64,000 nucleotides of DNA from Paraspadella gotoi. Lineage: Eukaryota > Chaetognatha. The notes below the pieces were generated by a model. It made no database searches. It was not told where the DNA came from and saw only the letters and a list, made by a program, of their open reading frames with translations. Shown here one piece after another: positions 1 to 10,435 of the stretch. The stretch lies in the NCBI GenBank assembly GCA_051294375.1, contig CM119263.1, positions 17,280,171-17,344,170 on the forward strand, given 5' to 3'. Numbering within the stretch: position 1 is the first letter of the stretch; each line of letters begins with the position of its first letter. The position numbers and the translations under genes were made by a program.

Positions 1-576
1 CGCCTGGGATGGTGTGTTCCCCTCTGAGCCAATGGATTTGGCTGACAGATGGTGGACGTGAGGCGGTGTGAATATACCGCCACAGGATCCCCGGGCCAAG
101 ACATCACTCAGGTTCCTCAAGCCTGAGAGGTGTCTGACAAGACTGTTACCATATGTGGGAGAGAGAGAGAGCGCGAGTTGTGGGGGCATAGGCGTTTGTC
201 GTAGCATACCCAAAGTCGGCAGGGCATAGGCATTTGTCGTAGCGTACCCAAAGTCGGCAGGGCATAGGCGTTTGTCGTAGCGTACCCTGAGAAGGTTGCG
301 TGTTGATAGTGAGGCTCACCACTTATGGCAACAGCCGGGTAGCCTGTGATGCCCATTGGGATGGGGCATCTCACTGTTGGCTTTGGGGGCTTCCGACCCT
401 CAGTGACGCCTCCAGTCACTGGCGCGGTTACCCTAGGACGGTCTCGCTTTGCCAACGCAGAGGGAAGTTGTTAGGACTGTGGATGGAACACTACGCCTGG
501 GATGGTGTGTTTCCCCTCTGAGCCAATGGATTTGGCTGACAGATGGTGGACGTGAGGCGGTGTGAATATACCGCCA
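1..576. repeat. Direct repeat with ~494-bp period at left edge
   Basis: About 82 bases at 1-82 recur almost exactly at 494-576 (shared starts and ends CGCCTGGGATGG and ATATACCGCCA; one T differs in a T run). The stretch between them is unique apart from the 38-bp minisatellite. This is consistent with 1.2 units of a longer tandem array cut by the window edge, or with flanking direct repeats of an element. The short reading frames here have no recognisable coding signal. Confidence 0.7.
187..288. repeat. 38-bp minisatellite, about 2.7 units
   Basis: A unit beginning CATAGGCGTTTGTCGTAGC starts at 187, 225 and 263, differing by single bases. The third copy breaks down at about 288. It lies inside the ~494-bp direct-repeat period, so it may be a sub-repeat of a larger satellite. 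Confidence 0.8.
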
Positions 577-774
577 GCAGCTCTATCTTTTTTTTTTGTA
601 TTGTCTTTGCATATTTAAATGGTGACGAAGAGATATCCGGGCGAAATGCTATTCGATGCCCCATTGCCCCCTTGCCGTCTGACGGAGCAGCGAATCTCTC
701 TCGCTCTCTCTCTCTGGCTGGAAGTCAGGATCGGGATCGACAAAAACGACGATAATTTGAACGATGGATTAATT

Positions 775-887
775 GTTTAGGGTTTCGGTTAGGGATAAGG
801 TTAGATTAGGGGATAGATATTAGGGTTAGGGATTAAAGGTTAGTGATTAGGGTTGGGGTTAGGGATTAAGGATAGGAATTAGGGTTG
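775..887 (+). repeat. Degenerate TTAGGG-like interstitial telomeric block
   Basis: About 113 bases are made almost entirely of variants of TTAGGG (GGGTTAGGG, GGTTAGGGATTAAGG, AGGGTTGGGGTTAGGG). The repeats are mutated and irregularly spaced, as expected of an old interstitial copy and not of a working telomere. Sequence on both sides is ordinary AT-rich DNA. Confidence 0.7.
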
Positions 888-1151
888 TCTTTCCCTACGC
901 TACTTTTACAACAATCGATGGAAAAAAGTGCTAATATCCGCTAATCTATAGTTTATCAACATGTGTGAGCAAAACAATTAGTTATTTTTTGCTTAAAAAC
1001 GAATTTTTTTTTATGCACTGCGTCACTCTAAGACTGCTCAAAGTTTAAAGTTTGCGAACCAAGCGATTTATTTTAAAAAGCAATCGAGTCAGGGGGCAAC
1101 ATGAGTTAAATTCTTTATCAAATTTTTACTTAATCAGTTTATTGTAACTTT

Positions 1152-2866
1152 TTAAAATTAGTACAGTACCGGAAACCTAGAATGTCGTAAGTCTGTACAT
1201 GGAATAACTTTTCCATTTATAGGATAAATGGCTTTAGGATTTTATAGGAAGTTGTCTGGATGTCTGGCTATTTTTTAAATAAATAATCCTCCCTAAATTC
1301 GAAACGCAACGAAATCGAAAGTCTATACACAATAAATAATCCTAAACCACTTAAAAATTGAGTAATTTTTTTTTTAAAAACTTGCATAACTCTATTATAT
1401 TTTGAAATAGGTTGTTCTGCAAATTTTTTTAATAAAGAAAAAAATATTTTTAATGAAGAAAAAAAATTTTGTGGAACAGTCTATTTGAAAGGGTTGATTG
1501 ACTGACTTAATGATTGAATTTTTTGGGTTTATTTACTGCCTCCATTACCCAAGACATAAAAGGTCATGATTATCAAGTCACGATGTCCAGATTATCTGTA
1601 CCTTTCATGCTACCGGCATTTCGAATTTTCTTTTTTTCCCTTTCAAATGTATCAAATAAAAAAAATTATTTGAAAGAACGATGCTATTGGTAAGCCTTAG
1701 TTACCCCTGTTCCAGATCAAATTTTAAAACGAGTTTTTTTTTCTATTTGAAACATAACACCAACTATTGGTACTATAAATTTCTTGTTTCTCAAATTCTA
1801 TTTTGCGTAATCAGAGAAACATTTAGCGTACTCTAAAAACTTGGTAAAAAAAAGTAAAATGTTCTGCCAAATTTAAAAATCGATTGAGGAATCTACTATA
1901 ATATTTCTTTTATTCCCTGGACATGTCACTACCACAAAATATGAACAATTCTTGACCTAATTGCCAAGTATTGAAACAAAACTATCATAGTCGCATTTTT
2001 TATTAAGGTTTAAAAAGTAGTGTTTTTTTCAATTTTTGAGCACTTTGGAAAGAATTATCTCAGCTTTGGGACATTAAATTTGGTAAAAAAATTATATATT
2101 TAGAATCCTCGAGTTGCCTTCGCTTTAATAATGCCCACATTTAAAAAGTTAGCAGAATGCTTATTAAAATTATAATTTTCAATAATATTTAAAAAATATT
2201 AAAAATATTTGAAATTGATTAAAAATTAGTTTTGATGGTGTATTTGTAAAGGTTTAATGATATACTATCATCAAACCAAAAATTTAAAAAAATGAATTAC
2301 TTTTAGGTAAAAAAATTAAAAATATTATAAAATGCAACAATATGCAAATGAGTTTTTAAAAATGTTGAGAAAAATTTTTTGCTTTAGAGTTATTTTAAAT
2401 ATTGAAATTTGTAAAAAAAATTTTGACCTGTGCCAAAAGGTTTTTTAAAATGACTGAAATTTATGTATTGCAGAACTACCCAAAGCCCAACTATTACTAA
2501 AATTTAAAACCATAATATTAGCAAATAAGGAAGTTATGCATCATTGAAAAAATGACCTATCTAAAATATCAGCACTGATAAAAATGGCAAAAAATTTTTT
2601 TATAGTAACAATATTTCTACAGAAGTTTACAAACCCTCTTGAGTACAAGTTAGCAAAATTTTTTTTAAAAATTTTAAAATATATTAGAGCTTTTGACCCA
2701 ATTTTTTAGTGGTTTAGGGTTATTTATTTGAAAAATTTCTAAAATGGGCAATAGCCAGACATCGAGATAACTTCCTATAAAATCCTAAAGCCATTTATCC
2801 TATAAATGGAAAAGTTATTACATGTACAGACTTATGACATTCGAGGTTTCCGGTACTGTATCTTAA
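1152..2866. mobile_element. TTAA-flanked inverted-repeat element (non-autonomous), copy 1
   Basis: A left arm at 1161-1275 and a right arm at 2742-2861 are near-perfect reverse complements over about 115 bp; both contain ACAGTACCGGAAACCT and ATAGGATAAATGGCTTTAGG. Each arm is bordered by TTAA (1152-1155 and 2863-2866). TTAA target duplications are typical of piggyBac- and Kolobok-type DNA transposons. The 1.5-kb interior is AT-rich, has no transposase-sized reading frame and shares a ~310-bp block (1480-1790) with a second element at 37.9-40.1 kb. The left terminus has a few extra bases next to TTAA, so that end is slightly degraded. Confidence 0.75.
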
Positions 2867-2929
2867 AAGTTTTAGTTAAACTTATGTCTGGAGGATATCT
2901 ATTTCGTCCTCAATGTTTCTTTTCAGTAC

Positions 2930-5139
2930 CCGGATTTGAAGTTCTTTAAGTCAATGATGTCGATATTGGGCGCGATGATCGTCTTCCGGTTCCGAGCAAG
3001 GCGATCAAGAAGAGGTTCCAACCACCCGTCCATCACTTCGCAGTGGGAATCCATAAAAAACAAGACATCTCCCTATCGAGTAAAATAGGTTTTGATTTAT
3101 TGATGGATATTTTTATTACTTAGATTGAAGGTTACAAGTAAAGCTATTTATTAATAAAAATGGTCTATTTAAATGATTATGGTCAGGGATCACTAATTCA
3201 AATTATAAATAGGCTAAAACCGAGCTCGGATTTGGAAAGGAGATCACCTGACTATTCCGAAAATGTATTCACTTTACTATTATTTTAAAGGCGTTGCCTT
3301 TTTTTCGAATTTTTTATTACTATATAAAAATAAATATATTAAAATAAAAGAAACCTATTTGAATAGTTGCAGTCGAAACGGTAAGGCGGTTCCTCATAAA
3401 ATTTGACATGAATTACTTTTAGGTCAGGGACTCCAATTCTATGAAAAGATATTTTCAAAATTCGTATTCTTTCATAGAAAATTGGTTATTTTATGTTTTT
3501 ATACAAGAAGAGTTCAACGGTTTGAGCTGCAACTCTTCGTTTTTAACTTCTCTTCGTCAAGAAAGTTAAATTCTGTACTCAAGTTTACAGGGTATGATAG
3601 AAGTAGTAGGATAGAGGTAAATTGAGATTTCCACAATTTTAGGTTGAGTGATCCCTGGCCTTAAGTAATTTATTTATTTAATTATTATTTTACTCTTCTA
3701 AAAGAGAAACAAAGTAAATAAGAAAGAACGAAAGATTTTTTATTCTTTATTCTTAGTTCAAGAAAAATTTTAAAAAACTGTTCGATTGATTGCCTTTTTA
3801 ATCACTTACCCGCTCCCCTTGCTCTCACTTTAGCCTCGGCGGCTCCGATCAACCGGGCCCTAATAAGCCCGACCCTTTTCGAGCGGATGATCTTGATCAT
3901 TCCTGTTCGCGCGGCGAACACCTCCAACTGGTCGCCGAGATGCGGCAAGTCGCTCCCGTCATCGACAAGGATGATTTCGAGGAGAAGTCGACGTGGAGAT
4001 CGATTGAGAATGGAGACGATCGTGCGTATGAGAGGCGTCCAGGCCTAATTACAATACATACTCGAAGGAAGAGAATTCTACGCTTGACGGGGGAAACAAT
4101 GAACGAAGCGCCGCTTTAACTTTTTTTTTTATAGACGTATTTCCAGAGGATCTTATGAATATAAAAGTATAAAATATATATGATATGCATTTATGATTGA
4201 TCACTTATTTAGAAAGTTTAAACTAATATTGATAGGGAAGCCAGGTACTCTGGGAGTGAATAAACGAGACTGTGAGAGAGTCTTGATTGAAAGCTTGCAG
4301 TGACCTGCTATGTCATTGTCTTGTGAGAGTGATGGGGGCCTTAGACCACCAAAGCCTGTCCAAAGTCAGGGGCAAGATGGCTTATTTATTAAATGAATGG
4401 ATAATTTTTATATTGGTTGTACCAATTTCATAATTAAGTATTACACATACACAAAGTATGCCATTATGGCAACGGGGACAGGAGATTTCACCTCATTGTG
4501 AAAGCAAATGATAATAGATGTGATGGGGAGATCTTCTAGCAGTGACTGCTTTTTGCAGATGTCCTCCCTCGGGTCGTGGAGTTCTCGGTTGACGGGAATG
4601 AGGTCGCTGGCAAAGACGTTCATGGCGTGTTGCTTCATCAAGTCTTGATACTTATTCTTGAGACGCTCGTTTGGATGCCTGAGGAAGATTTGATAATCCC
4701 GGTATATGAATATTACGATAAAACCTATCCATTAAAAATATTACTTTGTGTCATTGTAGATTTTTATACCGCGATTCAAAGCTCCGTAGGATTCGATGTT
4801 CGCGTTTCTCCATCGACGCTTGAAACCTGAGGAGGATTTGACGGTCAAGTCTCCGTATAGTTGTTAAACCTCTTGGAAGGATTCACCGATTTCGACCAGC
4901 CTCTTGTGTTTCTCCAGGTCGACGACGACTCTCTCAAACTTGTGCGCTTCGAACCAACTCGTCATTTGCTCTGGAAAGTCTCTTCGCGCGGCGTAGCGGG
5001 GGTTGGAGACCAGCCTGTCGACTATTCGGAGTTTGTCGCGATATGTCTCCTCGCCGCTTTGGCGTCGGTGGATTTTAACAAGCTGATAAATTAGCACCGT
5101 GGAAAGGATAGTCAAGAAAACTCGTTCGAAACGTTTCAT
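2930..5139 (-). CDS. Polypeptide N-acetylgalactosaminyltransferase (GALNT/pgant family), 5' half
   Basis: Enzymes of this family start mucin-type O-glycosylation in the Golgi by moving GalNAc from UDP-GalNAc to Ser/Thr. Exons on the minus strand are 5139-4887, 4818-4770, 4678-4492, 4044-3829 and 3072-2930, with introns of 68, 91, 447 and 756 bp. The protein starts MKRFERVFLTILSTVLIYQL, a short cytosolic tail plus signal anchor (type II membrane protein). It continues with a stem, then VFASDLIPVNREL, the GT-A segment TSIIICFHNE, EIILVDDGSD, GLIRARLIGAAEAK and GDVLFFMDSHCE, where the Asp-x-His metal motif sits in DSHCE, then WLEPLLDRLARN and APNIDIID. Later exons (acceptor site, WGGEN motif, ricin-type lectin domain) are not in the window; a TTAA element starts 62 bp past the last donor. 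The first junction uses a weak acceptor (TTTCAAG) and is the least certain. Exon 4 also has a GTAAGT donor at 3808-3809 that would shift the frame. Confidence 0.9.
4227..4432 (+). repeat. Dispersed ~205-bp repeat (family A), copy 1, in GALNT intron
   Basis: Begins GATAGGGAAGCCAGGTACTC and ends near TTGGTTGTACCAATTTCAT. A near-identical full copy lies at 12546-12752, a shortened one at 62757-62921 and a partial one at 40919-41057. No coding potential and no clear Pol III A/B boxes were seen. Length and dispersion suggest a SINE-like or MITE family. It sits between GALNT exons 3 and 4. Confidence 0.8.
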
Positions 5140-5771
5140 TGTCGACGCGGTTTCGTTTTGCTTCTTTTTATTTTTATTTTTTCTTCTATTTTTGTTTTAA
5201 TTTTTCTTGTTCGCTTCGTGGTTTGAAACAGCTTATTGATTTATTTTAAATTGTTTGGGCTTTAAATTTGCAAATGAGTAGATCGGAATTGTAAAAGTAT
5301 TTTTTTACTTTGTTTACGTCTAGTCACACTAATTTATAAGCTTTTCCCCCCGTCTTCAGATTTATTGATAGAAAATAAAAAAAAGAGTCTACGAACGGAT
5401 GAAATAAATAAATTAGCTTTGAGACGCGAGGAAACGTGACATTTATGGCGAGCGATGTTAGAAAAGGTGAACGACTTTTTCTGTTACTTTTAGTTACGGT
5501 AAGTATAAATTGTTTTAGACGTCCTTACAAACGGTTTTACATCGTAAAAAGTTTAAAAAAATAATTACCACTATTCAGACCTCTATGCTGACCCACAGTC
5601 CCGGAGAGAATCGACCCACAGTCTTTCCGATCACCTTTAAATTCACCCTCGTTCACCTTCTTAATTTCTGCTCTGGCGACAGCCACCCACCGTCAGACCT
5701 CACTTCCGACGCCGCCCTTAAATCACGCTCTCTCCCCCTCCGCCCTGAACCAAATATCTTGTGAAGTCTTC

Positions 5772-5827
<56 letters not shown>

Positions 5828-6226
5828 AAAAATATTTCATACGCAAACCGGTAACAGATGTTGCGTGCCCTCCTAAAAGATACCCGCTCGAAAAAAAGGC
5901 TCGTTTTTGGTTTAGTCACTTAATGTCGGGATAAATCGCCGTGCCTCCCTCGTTCGGGCCGGTTGCCGGGTGGTCCTTCGGCTCTTTCTTTTTTTTTTCT
6001 GGAGAGTGGGGGGGAAAATGATGGGGATGGGGGGCGAAATAGCGATAGGGAGGTGGGTGATGTCGCTCTCTCTCTCTGTCTCTCTCTCTCTCTCTGATCC
6101 TTCGTTCACCCCTCCCCTCTTTCGTCTCACTCTCTCTCTCTTTCGACTTAATTTTCATCAAAAGTATTAAAGGACGAAACATTTTCTTCCTCTTTTCCCC
6201 AATTTACGGTCGGCCTCTCCATCCCC

Positions 6227-6257
<31 letters not shown>

Positions 6258-6773
6258 GATGCCAATTTTATGTTCGCTCATGATTTTTGCATAAGCGATA
6301 AACATCTCGGCGAAACGATCTCTCTCCATGGGCGTTCGGCCTCCCCCCGAGCGGCGATCGCCAGGTCCCAAGGATAAAAATCGATGTTTTTCTTCGCTGC
6401 CTCGCGTCCACTCCTCGCTTTAAACCCTTTTTTTTTAGATAAACGTAAGAATATTTGACAATGTTAATAACTGGAAAGCACTAAAATTTAAGGTTTAGAA
6501 TCTAAGGTAAATAATTAGTCAAAATATGAAACCTAAGTAAATGCAACTGAAACTATAAAAATAATAATGATTATAGTGACAGGGAGTGGTACCTACGAAC
6601 CGGTATTTTTTTTTTAATTTGTTAACTGGTCCGTGATCTTGATTTTTGGATAATCCCTACTCTCAAACCATTAGACATTTTTAAGGTTAAAAAAAAACAG
6701 AAATCGATTAATGTTGGTTGACGTTTGGTTGACGTTAACAAGCCGAGAGGACGAAAAAAAAACCTATTTTGAG

Positions 6774-6826
<53 letters not shown>

Positions 6827-7644
6827 GCGCTTTGTGTCAGCGTCCATATCTGTCCAATTGACGAGATTTAAGAGTCTTTTTTGTTCTCTAAAACCAAAAA
6901 TTATTATTTCCCCTCGATAGTCGATATTTTTTTTAAATGTGGTCTTTTCTTTTATAATTATATCATCCTTCTTTTCACAAGGAGTTGATTTTTATGTACA
7001 ATATCGTTTTAAACACACTATTTTTTCAAGTGACCAGGAATTAAAACAAGGGGAGTTGCAATTTTTTGAATAACAAACAATATTACTGTTGTTGTAAGGT
7101 TATAATAAATTTGTTGTCACCAAAAATCGACTTTATTAAACGATACAACTATATTTTTCGATTGCACGGGAAAAAGAGAGTTCAGCTAATACTTGAGGAG
7201 TGAAATTTTGTAAAACATTTTAAATGGGCAATCGTTTTCGTCGTCGTCATCTTGTTTTTAAGTTTCATTAAAAAAACGAATGGGAAAGTCACTCTCTTAC
7301 GTCCACTTCGTTGATATGAACATCCGAAACCAAAAAAATTACCCCCCAAAAAAAAGTTAAGAACAAAATTGCATAAATGCCACCCCTTTTTTTACTAGAC
7401 CTAAAATTTCAAGCGAATAGACCTTTAAACGCCAGATTACGAGACAGTAAAAATACTTTTTCTTGTGACCAATTAAACTCTAAATTGTCTCGAACATATT
7501 CTCGTGTCCACTTTTAGAATTATAAATATATATCTCCAGAATTCTTTCGCTGACAGTTTCATTAGCGCCTCCAATTTCGACATCATTACTCAGTCTTCAC
7601 TCCGCGGCTTCCAGGGGGTTTATGATAGAGAGAGAAAGATAGAG

Positions 7645-7704
<60 letters not shown>

Positions 7705-8045
7705 TGAGAGAGACAAAGGGAGATAGAAAATAGTAATCTTGGCAAGTCAGAGAGTTTGTTAGCAGTTGTAATCGTTCCTTTCCCAGACGCCAATGACGAC
7801 GACAGCGACGACGAAGAAAACAGCGACGAAGACGACGGCGACGACGACGACAGCTTCCCCGCTGATTCGTTTTATTTGATTAATTTCCTAATTGAAGATT
7901 TAGTGACACCGCGGATTCTGTACGCGACAACTGGAAACGAGTGGCTTCGTCGTCTTTGGGCGGCGGCAGCCTCCGATTCTTTCTGATCTATTCTCTCTCT
8001 CTCTCTCTCTTCTCTCCATCAAGTATGTCCATCCTTCAGAATCGC
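5140..8045. other. Intergenic; microsatellites, no gene seen
   Basis: This region holds (GA)n at 5777-5822, a pyrimidine-rich patch at 6066-6145, (TCG)n at 6227-6255, (TC)n at 6780-6825, (GA)n with interruptions at 7624-7708 and a GAC/GAA triplet run at 7795-7855. Open frames here encode only simple Ser-Leu, Arg-Glu or Asp runs. The promoter of the minus-strand GALNT gene should lie just above 5139, but I see no clear TATA or initiator motif. Confidence 0.6.
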
Positions 8046-8268
8046 TTCCCCCCGGGGGCCGGTGCTGGGGCCGGGCCCGCGGGTGCGGCTCCGCGGGGCG
8101 GCCGAGGCGAGGGGCAGGCAAATTCTTACCGGCCTAGGGGCGGCCGCCTGTAGCCTCTTTTTGGAGCCCCAAGGGGCACTCCAGAGGTAATCCCCCTGGG
8201 GCTAGAAAAACCTTTCCACTGGGGCTACCCCCAGGGGGGTGGGATTTCCCTGCCCCCTGCGAAGCAGC
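8046..8268. repeat. GC-rich island with CCCCTGGGG-type motifs, copy 1
   Basis: An abrupt GC-rich block in AT-rich DNA, built of short G/C runs such as GGGGCCGGGCCCGCGGG, CCCCAAGGGGC, CCCCCTGGGGC and CCCCCAGGGGGG. Many are near-palindromes. A second block with the same motif style lies at 10125-10375. Reading frames through it are not protein-like. Confidence 0.55.
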
Positions 8269-8442
8269 TCTCTCACGCCTCTCTATGCTCTCAGCTCTCT
8301 CTCCTTCTACCTTCCTCTCTTTTCTCTCTCTTTCTCTAATCTATTTCTATTTTCAATCTTTCATTACAATATATAAAAATAAAAATAATATTTTTCATTT
8401 CAAATTTATCAATCAATGACTAATAAGCTTGTAACTAATACC

Positions 8443-8945
8443 AAAATTTGGTCACCTTGCATAATTTAAATCAAATGACATAATTTGGGTCAATGACATA
8501 AATTAGTCAACTGATATAATTTAATCAACTTTTAAATTTGGTAAACTTCTTATAATTTGGTAAACTTTCATAATTTGGTAAATTTTTTTTAATTAATTAT
8601 AGTAACTTGCTTATTTGGTTTACCTTCATATTTGCTAAACTTTTATAATTTGGTAAACTTATTTAATAATTTGGTAAAACTTCCAGTAATTTGGTAAAAC
8701 TTTCATATTTGGTAAACTTTCATAATTTAATCAATTGCATAATTCAATCAACTCCAGGCATAATTTGTCAACTTGCATAATTGGTCAATTGCATAGATTT
8801 GTACTGGCATAAATTGGTCAACTGGTATAAATTGGTTAATTCTTCTTATTTAGTGCAAACAGTCATAATTTGGTCAACATTAGATAATTGGACAATTTGA
8901 AATAATTTGGTCAAATTAATTAATTTGTCCAACAATCAACTTAAC
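8443..8945. repeat. Degenerate ~20-bp AT-rich minisatellite
   Basis: About 500 bp of imperfect tandem units of the form TAATTTGGTCAACTT-CA (variants AATTTGGTAAACTTTCAT, AATTTAATCAACT, AAATTGGTCAACTGG). The unit length varies between about 17 and 24 bp. It is non-coding. Confidence 0.75.
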
Positions 8946-10124
8946 AATTAGCTATTAAAAAATTTTATCTGATAAAATAAAGAAGAGAGAAAAGGAGTGC
9001 ACAAAATTTTGGTTAATAATGTTCAAGTAAAGTAACTTTGTTTTTTCCATTAAAACTTACTTTCACTTGCACACTTTTTACGCATAGCACAAAATTTTAT
9101 CTTAATTCATCTATGAAATTTTAAATAATAGAATAAAGTGTAGGATGGTTTAATTTTTTAATTCCTATAAAAAATAATTAATTAACAAAATATTAATTGA
9201 TCAATTAAATTAATATCAAGTCTTTTTAAGTCCATCCATATTAGCATAAACTCCAATTATTCGTGATTAAATAAGATGGCTTTGGAATAAAATTTTGTTT
9301 GTGTGGGTAGAAAAGGATGTGATTGAGCTAGATATAAAGTTTTGCTCACTCTCTCTCATCAAATCGTCACCTCTACTTAACAAGTTAGTTCCATCTTTAA
9401 GCAATCTAACACTGAGCAATTATTAATTACAATCTTAAATAAAAAAAGTTTTATTTTAATGATGTAGAACTCGTTTAATGTTGATGTAATAGTTTTTTAA
9501 TTGTTTTTTTTTGAGGGGGATCCATAATCACTAAGTAGGTCTGTCAGTCATGCCCATCTATTTTGTTTGGTGATTTATATTAATTTTTTCTTTTTAAACA
9601 TCAAATTATGAATATTTTTTAAAAAAATTATGTCTCTCGTGCTATCAGTCTATTAGTAGTCCAATCCAACAAAAAAGAAAAAAAACGAAGAAAAAAAAAA
9701 AGAAGATAAATGACTGATTTAAGCTTTTTACCCTAAAATTTTTGTGGCTACGTCCTACATTGGTTTGCTAAAACTTGTTTCTATATTTTTAACTGAAATA
9801 AAATATTGGGATTAAAAAATACAAATAGGTTTTAAATTTTTAGATAACATATTGTAATAAATGAGTTAAGCTATTATTTGAAAAAAAATGATATATTTAA
9901 TTCAGTTACATAAAACAAGTCTTTGAAAGAGAGAGAGAAAAAAAGAGAGAGAAAAAAAAATAAAAAAGAAATGACAGAAAAAGAGGAGAATGAAAAAAAA
10001 GAGAGAGAGAAAAAGGAAAAAGGGGAGAGAGAAAGAGAGAGGTAACAGACAGGGAGAAATATTCTCGATATATTAACATAGTCAAGTAATATTTTTCTCA
10101 TCTAAACTTTGCTCTCTCTTTAAC
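8946..10124. other. AT-rich intergenic; purine-rich tract at the end, no gene seen
   Basis: Apart from the family B fragment, this contains A/T runs and a GA/AAAAG purine-rich stretch at about 9925-10045. No exon-like sequence was found on either strand. Confidence 0.5.
9225..9365 (+). repeat. Partial, diverged copy of dispersed repeat family B
   Basis: Segments such as CTCCAATTATTCGTGATT, then a TTTTGTTTGTGTGGGTAG segment and GATTGAGCTAGATATAAAG, match in order the better-preserved copies at 50365-51215 and 56045-56826. Only the first third of the unit is recognisable. Confidence 0.55.
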
Positions 10125-10375
10125 TCGCCCTGGGGAGCAGTTTTTTTGCTCCCCAAGGGTTACCCACAGGGGCAGACTTTTTTTGGGCCCGCAGGGGGCT
10201 AAGGCATTAGGGGCGCCCTAAATAAGACACAAAATGGTTTGGCCCAGGGGGAAACGCCCCCTGGGGCGGCCCCTGAGGCAATCCAGAGGGGGCGCCCGCC
10301 TCAATGACATTTTGCTGCTCCCCTGTGAACAATAGTCTGCCCTGGGGCGCGCCCTAGAGACGCCCCGCGGGCGGG
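10125..10375. repeat. GC-rich island with CCCCTGGGG-type motifs, copy 2
   Basis: Contains CCCTGGGGAGCAG facing GCTCCCCAAGGG, CACAGGGGCAGAC, CCCGCAGGGGGC, CGCCCCCTGGGGCGGCCCC and GGGGCGCGCCC. It shares the motif style of 8046-8268 without a clear collinear alignment. It is followed directly by a (CT)n tract at about 10399-10455. Confidence 0.5.
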
Positions 10376-10396
10376 AGGATTTGGGAGATGAATATC

Positions 10397-10435
<39 letters not shown>

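Noticed and set aside
84-95. AGGATCCCCGGG, matching a cloning polylinker
   Set aside because: A 12-mer match only; flanking bases do not continue as vector sequence, and the segment lies within a genomic direct repeat.
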